From the NCBI GenBank assembly GCA_023262365.1, contig JALRBF010000018.1, positions 1 through 5,315 of the forward strand: a stretch of DNA of 5,315 nucleotides, given 5' to 3'. Positions 1 to 4,905 of this stretch are shown here, piece after piece (the stretch's first letter is position 1; every line of letters starts with the position of its first letter). Below the pieces are notes generated by a model that worked only from the letters and a program-made list of their open reading frames with translations, searched no databases and was not told the origin of the DNA. Source of the stretch: Burkholderiaceae bacterium (GTDB lineage: Bacteria; Pseudomonadota; Gammaproteobacteria; Burkholderiales; Burkholderiaceae_C). The position numbers and the translations under genes are program-made.

Positions 1-603
1 GTCGCCATCGACGCCTTCATCTTCGGTGGGCGCCGTTCCACCACCGTGCCGCTGGTCACACAGGCGCGCAACTGGGTGGAGGGCGTGTACATGGCCGCCA
101 CCATGGGCTCGGAGACCACGGCCGCGGCCTTTGGCGCCCAAGGCGTGGTGCGGCGCGACCCCTTTGCCATGTTGCCCTTTGCTGGCTACAACATGAGCGA
201 CTACTTTGCCCACTGGCTGGGCCTGGGCGAGCGGCTGCAACGCAGCGGCGCAACCTTGCCCCGCATCTTTACCACCAACTGGTTTCGCAAAAACGCCGAC
301 GGTAAATTCGTATGGCCTGGATTTGGCGAGAACATGCGCGTGCTCAAGTGGATGATCGACCGCATCGAAGGCCGCGCCCAAGGGCAAGAACATGCCCTGG
401 GCGTGACGCCGGGCTACGCCGATTTGCATTGGCAGGGGCTAGACTTCAGCGCCGAGCAGTTTGCCTCGGTGACCTCATTTGACCAGGCCCAATGGCGTGC
501 CGAGCTGGCGCTACACCAAGAGCTGTTTGACAAGCTCGCGCAACGCCTGCCCGCTGCGCTCATACAAACCAAAGACGCCTTGGCGCAACGCTTGGCGGCT
601 TAA
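1..603 (+). CDS. pckG: GTP-dependent phosphoenolpyruvate carboxykinase, C-terminal part (5' end outside window)
   Basis: Cytosolic enzyme that decarboxylates and phosphorylates oxaloacetate with GTP to give PEP, CO2 and GDP; it is the entry step of gluconeogenesis from TCA-cycle intermediates. The frame is open from base 1 and gives 200 residues to TAA, roughly the last third of a family of about 600 residues. Visible family blocks are [12 protein letters not shown] near the left edge (the active-site FGGRR arginine block), [30 protein letters not shown], and NWFRK-x5-FVWPGFGEN. In the last block the phenylalanines at codons 283, 307 and 322 correspond to the three Phe that hold the guanine base in the GTP-specific family, which separates it from the unrelated ATP-dependent PckA. 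No frameshift or missing motif is seen. A hairpin terminator follows 20 bases after the stop. Identification is very secure; the start cannot be seen. Confidence 0.97.
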   Translation, partial: VAIDAFIFGGRRSTTVPLVTQARNWVEGVYMAATMGSETTAAAFGAQGVVRRDPFAMLPFAGYNMSDYFAHWLGLGERLQRSGATLPRIFTTNWFRKNADGKFVWPGFGENMRVLKWMIDRIEGRAQGQEHALGVTPGYADLHWQGLDFSAEQFASVTSFDQAQWRAELALHQELFDKLAQRLPAALIQTKDALAQRLAA

Positions 604-623
604 TGCCAGGGGCTGTTGGAGAC

Positions 624-650
624 AAAAAAGGCCGCGAAAGCGGCCTTTTT
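624..650. terminator. Bidirectional intrinsic terminator between pckG and the convergent small gene
   Basis: A perfect 6-bp GC stem (GGCCGC at 630-635, GCGGCC at 640-645) closes a GAAA tetraloop at 636-639. It is flanked by six A at 624-629 and five T at 646-650. Read on the plus strand, the hairpin ends in a T-run and would stop pckG transcription. Read on the minus strand, the A-run becomes a T-run and would stop the gene at 668-979. The position in a 64-base convergent gap fits this double role. Confidence 0.88.
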
Positions 651-667
651 CTTGGGTACGGCTGGCG

Positions 668-979
668 CTACACGTAGTACACCGAGCCGCGCGCCCCACG
701 CACCCACGCCATGGCTTGGGCGTCTACCTCGCGGCGCGGCGCGGCGGCCGGGCCTTGCGGGGCCAGCGGCAGCAACGCGTCGTCAAACGAGGTTTGCGCC
801 TCGGCACGGCCACGCGCCACGCGCAGCTCCGTCATCAAGCGCGGGTCTTGCTTGGCCAGTTCAAAGTAGTCACGGTCTAGGCGACGCTGCTTGGCCATGG
901 CCCAGACGCGGCGAACGGCGCGCCACTGATGCGCGGCCCAAACGGCCACGGGAGCAAACACAGAACGATGATGTTGCAT
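668..979 (-). CDS. Small Arg-rich hypothetical protein (103 aa)
   Basis: I do not recognise a named family. The protein starts MQHHRSVFAPVAVW, continues with a basic amphipathic stretch (residues about 12-35, rich in Arg, Trp and Ala), then a charged segment DRDYFELAKQDPRLMTELRVARG (about 35-57), a Pro/Ala-rich linker, and a distinctive C-terminus AWVRGARGSVYYV. The middle segment weakly recalls the short DUF1127-like proteins of proteobacteria (basic helix, then an L-x-x-D-x-R-L-type helix), but the match is too loose to assign. The ATG at 979 is chosen over a frame extension to 1036 because a strong GGAGG lies 6 bases upstream. There is no signal peptide or clear membrane segment. The gene runs divergently from the LysR gene and converges on pckG. 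That it is a gene is supported by the ribosome site and the shared terminator; its function is unknown. Confidence 0.75.
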   Translation of the reverse strand: MQHHRSVFAPVAVWAAHQWRAVRRVWAMAKQRRLDRDYFELAKQDPRLMTELRVARGRAEAQTSFDDALLPLAPQGPAAAPRREVDAQAMAWVRGARGSVYYV

Positions 980-985
980 AGGGAA

Positions 986-990
986 CCTCC
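986..990 (-). promoter_or_regulatory. Strong ribosome binding site for the small minus-strand gene
   Basis: The minus strand reads GGAGGTTCCCT before ATG, so GGAGG sits 6 bases upstream of the start at 979. This decides the start against the longer open frame that would begin at 1036. Confidence 0.75.
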
Positions 991-1010
991 TTGAAGTGCG
1001 ATGGCTGGAG

Positions 1011-1039
1011 TTTAGGGTTTTCCCTAGAATTTGCATAAT
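1011..1039 (+). promoter_or_regulatory. Candidate sigma-70 promoter of the lysR-eamA unit
   Basis: CATAAT at 1034-1039 matches five of six -10 consensus bases. TTTAGG at 1011-1016, 17 bases upstream, is a poor -35 with three of six matches, as is common for regulated promoters. The start of transcription would fall near 1046. This is a pattern match only, in the most AT-rich part of the window. Confidence 0.33.
1013..1026. promoter_or_regulatory. Inverted repeat TAGGG-TTTT-CCCTA, possible operator
   Basis: Perfect 5-bp dyad with a four-T centre in the gap between two divergent genes, about 35-50 bases upstream of the minus-strand start and upstream of the LysR gene. The location suits a transcription-factor site acting on one or both promoters. 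The binding protein is unknown, and with only 5 bp per arm chance cannot be excluded. Confidence 0.35.
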
Positions 1040-1053
1040 TTATTTTTATTATG
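1034..1053. promoter_or_regulatory. Dyad CATAAT-N8-ATTATG, possible LysR-type autoregulatory site
   Basis: Perfect 6-bp arms at 1034-1039 and 1048-1053 with an AT-only spacer. LysR-type proteins commonly bind AT-rich, interrupted dyads of this size next to their own promoter. Here the left arm coincides with the candidate -10, so binding would repress the regulator gene. The assignment to the neighbouring regulator is inference. Confidence 0.35.
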
Positions 1054-1057
1054 ATGG

Positions 1058-1076
1058 TCATTCACAACATGAATGA
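1058..1076. promoter_or_regulatory. Dyad TCATTC-N7-GAATGA across the LysR start codon
   Basis: Perfect 6-bp arms at 1058-1063 and 1071-1076. The preferred start codon at 1069 lies between and partly in the right arm. It could be an operator, or in the mRNA a weak hairpin limiting translation. It lies about 24 bases from the previous dyad. Confidence 0.3.
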
Positions 1077-2037
1077 TATAGCTGCTCGCACGTGGGGGCG
1101 CACCCTGCGCCAACTCGACTTAAACCTGCTGCGCGTGCTCGACGCCGTGCTGCAACACCGCAACCTCACCCGTGCCGCGGCCCAGCTGGCCATGACACAG
1201 CCAGCCGTCAGCAACGCCGTGCGCCGTCTGCGACAGGCGCTGCAAGACGATATCATTCGCCGCCACGGCCAAGGCGTGCTGCCCACGCCGCTGGCGCTGC
1301 GCCTGTGGCCGGTGGTGCGCGAATGCCTACGCCAGCTCGATGCCGCACTTGACCCCACCGCCTTTGCCCCGGACACCTCGCAAGAGGTGTTTGTACTGGG
1401 CATGGCCGACGCCACCGCCGCACGGCTGATGCCATTGCTCGCCGAGCAGCTGGCCGAGCGGGCCCCCAGGGTGTCGCTGCGGGTGTTGCCGCTTACCACC
1501 CGCGACCCGCGCGAGGCGCTGGCTAGCGGGGCGCTTGATGTGGCAGTGGGGTACTTTCCGCGCGTGGTGGCCGCACTCGAACAAGGCGCCGATGAGGCCG
1601 GGTTTTACCGTCAACGCCTGCACGAAGACCGCTACGTGGCCGTGATGCGCCCAGACCACGCACTGGCCCAGCGTGGAGCGCTCACGCTGGAGGCGTATTG
1701 CCAGGCGCGACATCTGCTGGTGAGCTTTACCGGGCGGCCCGTGGGTTTTGTGGACGAAGCCTTGGCCAAACTGGGCCGCTCACGCCATGTGGCCATGACG
1801 GTCAACCAGTTTTACACCGCTGGGCGCGTGGTGGCCAGCACCGACTTGCTTACGGTGCTGCCCCTGGGCTTTGTGCCCATGACCGGCATGGCCGAGCAGC
1901 TTGCCGTGCGTGAAATTCCGCTTGAGCTGCACACCGTGGAAATTGACGCCCTTTGGCACCGCGACACCCAGCACCTGGTTGGCCACCGGTGGCTGCGCGA
2001 GCAGCTGCTGCAAGCGGCGCACAATAGCGGACCATGA
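1069..2037 (+). CDS. LysR-family transcriptional regulator
   Basis: DNA-binding regulator of the LysR type, working as an oligomer in the cytoplasm. Counted from the first possible ATG at 1051, residues 23-80 form the winged helix-turn-helix: LDLNLLRVLDAVL, then NLTRAAAQLAMTQPAVSNAVRRLRQ as the HTH, then the wing ending GVLPTPLAL. A linker helix follows, and from about residue 113 (FVLGMADATAARLMPLL) the periplasmic-binding-like effector domain, including DVAVGYFP. Total length (328 or 322 aa) is normal for the family. Starts at 1051, 1054 and 1069 are in frame; none has a good ribosome site. I prefer 1069 because the candidate -10 at 1034-1039 leaves almost no leader for 1051, and 17 residues before LDLNLL are already typical. 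The stop overlaps the EamA gene by ATGA, so that exporter is the likeliest target besides the divergent small gene. The effector is unknown. Confidence 0.93.
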   Translation: MNDIAARTWGRTLRQLDLNLLRVLDAVLQHRNLTRAAAQLAMTQPAVSNAVRRLRQALQDDIIRRHGQGVLPTPLALRLWPVVRECLRQLDAALDPTAFAPDTSQEVFVLGMADATAARLMPLLAEQLAERAPRVSLRVLPLTTRDPREALASGALDVAVGYFPRVVAALEQGADEAGFYRQRLHEDRYVAVMRPDHALAQRGALTLEAYCQARHLLVSFTGRPVGFVDEALAKLGRSRHVAMTVNQFYTAGRVVASTDLLTVLPLGFVPMTGMAEQLAVREIPLELHTVEIDALWHRDTQHLVGHRWLREQLLQAAHNSGP

Positions 2038-2954
2038 GCCCCATGCGTCACGACCGCCTTGACCAACGCGCCATGCTGCTGTTGCTGGCGTGTTGCGCCT
2101 TTTGGGGGTTGCAGCAAATTCTAATTAAGGCCACCTTGGCCGAAATTCCGGCCCTGTGGCAAACCAGCTTGCGCTTTGCCGCGGCCACGGCCGCGCTGAT
2201 GTTGTGGTGCCATTGGCGCGGTGTGCCGCTGTGGCAGCGCGACGGTTCACTGCGCGCGGGGTTACTGGCCGGATTGTTGTTTGCCACCGAGTTTTTGCTG
2301 ATTTACCTGGGTCTGATGCACACCACGGCCTCGCGTATGACGGTGTTTTTGTACACCTCGCCGTTTTGGGTGGCGCTGCTGGTGCCGCTGCGGGTGCCCA
2401 CCGAGCGGCTAGCGCCGCTGCAGTGGCTGGGGCTGGTGGTGGCCTTTGGCGGCGTCACCTTGGCTTTTGCCGAGGGCTTGCTGCAAGAAAAAGAAGGGCA
2501 GTTGCTGGGCGACCTGATGGCACTGGGGGCCGGTTTGGCCTGGGGCCTAACCACCTTGGTGCTGCGCGGGCCCAGCATGGCCAACCTTGCCCCCGAAAAA
2601 ACCTTGTTTTACCAAATTGGCGCCACCGCGCTGGTGGCCCCGGTGGTGAGTTGGTGGTGGGGCGAACCGTGGCGCCTGGCCTACAGCGCCGCCGCCTGGG
2701 GCTCGGTGGCGGCACAGGCCTTGCTGGGGGCGTTCATCACTTACCTGACGTGGATGTGGCTGCTGCGCCATTACCCGGCCACGCGGGTGGCGTCGTTTGC
2801 CTTTCTTACGCCCATATTTGGCCTGCTCTTTGCCGTGACGCTGCTTGGCGAACGGCCCTCAATGCAGTTGCTGCTGGCACTGGCCGGGGTGGTGGTGGGC
2901 ATTGGCCTGGTGAACCGGGGCCGCACTCGCTCACCCAGCCCGGCAAAGGGGTAA
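2034..2954 (+). CDS. EamA-family (drug/metabolite transporter superfamily) inner-membrane transporter
   Basis: Predicted ten-helix inner-membrane protein made of two EamA repeats, at about residues 13-147 and 156-292. First-repeat marks are AFWGLQQILIK (22-32) and the proline in helix 4 (YTSPFWVALL, 107-116). The second repeat carries AWGLTTLVLRG (169-179) and the hallmark FLTPIFGLLFAVTLLGE (257-273). Length of 306 aa is typical. Members export metabolites, amino acids or toxic compounds, and the substrate cannot be read from sequence. The start at 2034 overlaps the regulator's stop (ATGA) and has only a weak AGCGGA upstream, so translation is probably coupled; ATG at 2043 is an alternative. 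The arrangement of a regulator followed immediately by an exporter suggests control of its own efflux partner. The C-terminal tail is short and basic, as expected for a cytoplasmic end. Confidence 0.93.
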   Translation: MSPMRHDRLDQRAMLLLLACCAFWGLQQILIKATLAEIPALWQTSLRFAAATAALMLWCHWRGVPLWQRDGSLRAGLLAGLLFATEFLLIYLGLMHTTASRMTVFLYTSPFWVALLVPLRVPTERLAPLQWLGLVVAFGGVTLAFAEGLLQEKEGQLLGDLMALGAGLAWGLTTLVLRGPSMANLAPEKTLFYQIGATALVAPVVSWWWGEPWRLAYSAAAWGSVAAQALLGAFITYLTWMWLLRHYPATRVASFAFLTPIFGLLFAVTLLGERPSMQLLLALAGVVVGIGLVNRGRTRSPSPAKG

Positions 2955-3053
2955 TCTATGCATCTCCTGCGCAAAGCGGTAGCATGCTGGGCTCCGCGCC
3001 GGTACCAGACAAGCCCCCTGCTGTCCGCATCTCCGGCCTGTTTACGATCACAC

Positions 3054-3059
3054 GAGGAG
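3054..3059 (+). promoter_or_regulatory. Ribosome binding site of dctP
   Basis: GAGGAG lies 8 bases before the ATG at 3068. It fixes the start at the signal peptide, although the same frame stays open far upstream into the EamA gene. Confidence 0.85.
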
Positions 3060-3067
3060 CTAACCCC

Positions 3068-4063
3068 ATGAAAAAACTTGCACATGCGCTTGCCGCCACC
3101 GCGTTAGCCATTGCCGTGGCCCCCGCCGCCATGGCCAATGACTGCGACCCTGGAGAGCGAGTAACTAAGTTCTCACACGTTACTGGCGGCACCACGCACC
3201 CCAAGGTCGTGGCCGCCAATTCGTTTGCCGCCCGGGTCAACAAAGAGCTCAACGGGGTCATGTGTGTGGAGGTGTACCCCAACAGCACGCTGTTTGGTGA
3301 CTCCAAAGAGCTTGAGGCGTTGCTACTGGGCGACGTTCAGTTTTTGGCGCCATCGCTCTCTAAGTTTGGTTCATACACCAAAAAGCTCGGCGTGTTCGAC
3401 CTGCCGTTCATTTTCAAAGACATGGACGCTGGCATGCGCTTTACCCAAAGCAAAACCGGCAAGAGCCTGCTCAACTCCATGGAAGACGTGGGTTTTGTGG
3501 GTCTTGGCTACTGGGCCGCTGGCATGAAGTACTTCTCGGCCAACAAGCCGCTGCTCACCCCAGCCGATGCCAAAGGGCTGAAGTTCCGCGTACAAACCTC
3601 TGACGTGGCCAAGGCCATGATCGCTGCCATGGGCGCGTCACCTCAACCCATGGCCTTTGCCGAGGTTTACGGCGCGCTGCAAACCAAAGTGGTTGATGGT
3701 CAAGAAAACACCTGGGCCAACATCTACACCAAGAAGTTCTTTGAGGTGCAAGACGGCACCACCGAAACCAACCACCAAATGCTGGCCTACTTGTTCATGA
3801 CCTCCAAAGAATTCTTGGACAGCTTGAAGCCCGACGTTCGCGCCAAACTGATGCGCATCGCCAACGATGTCACCATCGAAGCCAACAACAGCGTAAAGGC
3901 CGCCGAAGCCCTCAACCGCAGCAACATCGTTAAGGCCGGCGGCACAATCCGCACCCTCAATGCCGCGCAGCGTAAAGCTTGGGTCGACGCCATGATGCCG
4001 GTGTGGAAGCAGTTTGAAAAAGAAATCGGCCCCGACATCGTCAAGGCCGCAGCCAACAGCTAA
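3068..4063 (+). CDS. dctP: TRAP transporter periplasmic solute-binding protein, DctP type
   Basis: Periplasmic receptor that captures an organic acid and delivers it to the DctQM membrane complex. The 331-residue protein begins with a Sec signal peptide (MKKLAHALAATALAIAVAPAAMA), with likely cleavage after A23 at AMA-ND. The mature part shows the DctP pattern: KFSHVTGGTTHPK (34-46), VEVYPNSTLFGDSKELEALLLGD (67-89), FDLPFIFKD (110-118), GLKFRVQTS (170-178), and FAEVYGALQTKVVDGQENTWANI (197-219). R174 is the family's conserved arginine that salt-bridges the substrate carboxylate; the GQEN block (211-214) also faces the ligand in known structures. C26 and C66 could form a disulfide. The closest pattern I know is the C4-dicarboxylate (succinate, fumarate, malate) receptor, so that is the preferred substrate, though TRAP specificity is hard to call. 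dctQ and dctM follow on the same strand. Confidence 0.95.
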   Translation: MKKLAHALAATALAIAVAPAAMANDCDPGERVTKFSHVTGGTTHPKVVAANSFAARVNKELNGVMCVEVYPNSTLFGDSKELEALLLGDVQFLAPSLSKFGSYTKKLGVFDLPFIFKDMDAGMRFTQSKTGKSLLNSMEDVGFVGLGYWAAGMKYFSANKPLLTPADAKGLKFRVQTSDVAKAMIAAMGASPQPMAFAEVYGALQTKVVDGQENTWANIYTKKFFEVQDGTTETNHQMLAYLFMTSKEFLDSLKPDVRAKLMRIANDVTIEANNSVKAAEALNRSNIVKAGGTIRTLNAAQRKAWVDAMMPVWKQFEKEIGPDIVKAAANS

Positions 4064-4080
4064 GCCTTGATGTACCCGTG

Positions 4081-4107
4081 GGGGCGCCAACGCCCTCTGG
4101 GCGCCTC
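4081..4107 (+). other. GC-rich hairpin just after dctP
   Basis: GGGGCGCC (4081-4088) pairs with GGCGCCTC (4100-4107), seven Watson-Crick pairs and one G-T, around an 11-base loop. A smaller alternative, CGCCC-TCT-GGGCG at 4091-4103, uses part of the same bases. Only a broken T-run (TCTTCT) follows, so on its own it is a poor terminator. Lying 17 bases after the stop, it could protect the 3' end of a dctP-only transcript. Confidence 0.55.
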
Positions 4108-4114
4108 TTCTACC

Positions 4115-4152
4115 AAGCCCGCTGACGACGTGATCGCCACCGGGCTTTTTTT
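4115..4152 (+). terminator. Candidate intrinsic terminator or attenuator between dctP and dctQ
   Basis: AAGCCCG (4115-4121) pairs perfectly with CGGGCTT (4141-4147) across a 19-base loop, and seven T run from 4146 to 4152. The loop is longer than usual, so termination is probably partial, which suits an operon in which the binding protein is needed in excess over DctQM. The right arm also overlaps ACCGGG (4139-4144), which can pair with CCCGGT (4156-4161), giving a mutually exclusive hairpin. Confidence 0.6.
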
Positions 4153-4164
4153 AAACCCGGTCCG

Positions 4165-4187
4165 GCTTTGGGTTTGCCCCCCAAAGC
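4165..4187 (+). other. Perfect 8-bp inverted repeat in the dctQ leader
   Basis: GCTTTGGG (4165-4172) and CCCAAAGC (4180-4187) flank a 7-base loop. The hairpin ends 7 bases before the dctQ ribosome site and 19 bases before its ATG. It may be an mRNA processing or stability element or an operator; no T-run follows, so it is not a terminator. Confidence 0.5.
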
Positions 4188-4194
4188 TGCTTGT

Positions 4195-4199
4195 AAGGA
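4195..4199 (+). promoter_or_regulatory. Ribosome binding site of dctQ
   Basis: AAGGA sits 7 bases before the ATG at 4207. This start is preferred over an in-frame TTG at 4168, which lies inside the preceding inverted repeat and has no ribosome site. Confidence 0.7.
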
Positions 4200-4206
4200 T
4201 CATCCC

Positions 4207-4887
4207 ATGACGCTTTGGCCCCATGCGTTGCTGTTGCTTTTGATCGTGGCACTCTTTGTTTGGGAGCGCTACGCCGCAGACACCGTGAACCGGCTGGAAG
4301 AAAACCTACTGGTGTCATTGCTCAGCCTGATCACCTTGGTGTCTTTTGGGCAGGTCGTGGCGCGCTACCTGTTTAACACCGGCTGGGCGGCGGCACTTGA
4401 GTTTGTTATGGCGTGTTTCAGCTGGATGATTCTGTTCGGCATGGCCTATGGCCTGAAACGAGGCGTACATTTGGGCGTGGATGTCGCGCTCAAACGGTTT
4501 CCGGCGGGGCTGGGACGCTGGATTGCCATCGGCGGCGCGGCCTCGGGCGCGGTGTATGCCTTGTTGTTGCTCGACGCCACTTGGCTGAGCTGGCTGGGCG
4601 TGGACACGCGCTCGGGCGCGATTGATTATTGGTCAAAGATGTACAAGATCAACATTGGGGCCGAAGAGCTGCGCTGGCCAACGTGGCTGCACGAATCGAT
4701 GGGATGGAAAGACCGTGTGCCGCGCTGGCTGGTGCTGTTGGCGCTGCCCATTAGCCTGGCGTTGCTCGCCTTTCGCAGCTTGCAGGCCATGGTGGCCATT
4801 TACCGTGGCGAGCGCGCCATGATCATCGCCGGGCACGAAGCCGAAGAGCTGGTGCAGCAAAACCAAGGCGTTTTAAAAGGCAACTGA
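4207..4887 (+). CDS. dctQ: TRAP transporter small membrane subunit, DctQ type
   Basis: Inner-membrane small subunit that pairs with DctM and supports binding-protein docking in sodium-driven TRAP uptake. The 226-residue protein has the DctQ core NRLEENLLVSLLSLITLVSFGQVVARYLF (28-56), FSWMILFGMAYGLKRGVHLGVDVAL (71-95), a hydrophobic segment at about 103-126 and a last one at about 172-192. The R/HLGVD stretch after the third hydrophobic segment is the family's best mark. A fifth hydrophobic segment precedes the core at residues 4-19. A hydrophilic loop of about 45 residues (128-171) joins the last two helices and is longer than in minimal DctQ proteins. A Glu/Gln-rich cytoplasmic-type tail ends the protein. 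The gene starts 143 bases after dctP and its TGA is 18 bases before dctM, in the same frame. Confidence 0.93.
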   Translation: MTLWPHALLLLLIVALFVWERYAADTVNRLEENLLVSLLSLITLVSFGQVVARYLFNTGWAAALEFVMACFSWMILFGMAYGLKRGVHLGVDVALKRFPAGLGRWIAIGGAASGAVYALLLLDATWLSWLGVDTRSGAIDYWSKMYKINIGAEELRWPTWLHESMGWKDRVPRWLVLLALPISLALLAFRSLQAMVAIYRGERAMIIAGHEAEELVQQNQGVLKGN

Positions 4888-4895
4888 TTCACCCT

Positions 4896-4900
4896 AGGAG
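4896..4900 (+). promoter_or_regulatory. Ribosome binding site of dctM
   Basis: AGGAG lies 5 bases before a GTG codon at 4906. It supports a non-ATG start, since no other start codon exists in this frame between the dctQ stop and 4906 and the next ATG falls inside the conserved region. Confidence 0.8.
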
Positions 4901-4905
4901 CTACC

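Noticed and set aside
479..981. Plus-strand open frames running from the pckG end across the terminator and over the small minus-strand gene.
   Set aside because: They are Arg/Pro/Ala-rich, cross the hairpin terminator, have no ribosome site, and lie over better-supported genes; they are GC-driven shadows.
1062..2117. Several minus-strand open frames opposite the LysR gene.
   Set aside because: Composition (Ser/Arg/Gly-rich, no recognisable domain) and lack of ribosome sites mark them as antisense shadows of the LysR gene.
2874..2890. TGGCAC near the end of the EamA gene as the -24 half of a sigma-54 promoter for dctP.
   Set aside because: The -12 position reads GGGG rather than TTGC, and the site is inside coding sequence nearly 190 bases from the dctP start.
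2960..3034. Direct repeat GCATCTCC at 2960-2967 and 3027-3034, and the palindrome AGCATGCT at 2981-2988, in the gap before dctP.
   Set aside because: An 8-bp repeat with unmatched flanks and one short palindrome can occur by chance in about 110 bases; there is no further symmetry or a promoter element in phase.
3043..3048. TACGAT as a -10 element for dctP.
   Set aside because: Only four of six bases match, no acceptable -35 lies 16-18 bases upstream, and it is just 6 bases before the ribosome site. A dctP promoter is expected in this gap, but I cannot point to it.
2156..3067. A long open frame that reads through the EamA gene in another frame and into dctP, as if dctP had a 304-residue N-terminal extension.
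   Set aside because: The upstream part is low-complexity Gly/Ala/Arg-rich translation of the GC-rich EamA gene in a wrong frame. A clear ribosome site and signal peptide put the start at 3068.
3638..4090. A 150-residue minus-strand frame opposite the dctP 3' half.
   Set aside because: Gly/Val/His-rich antisense translation with no ribosome site or domain; the plus strand is a secure dctP.
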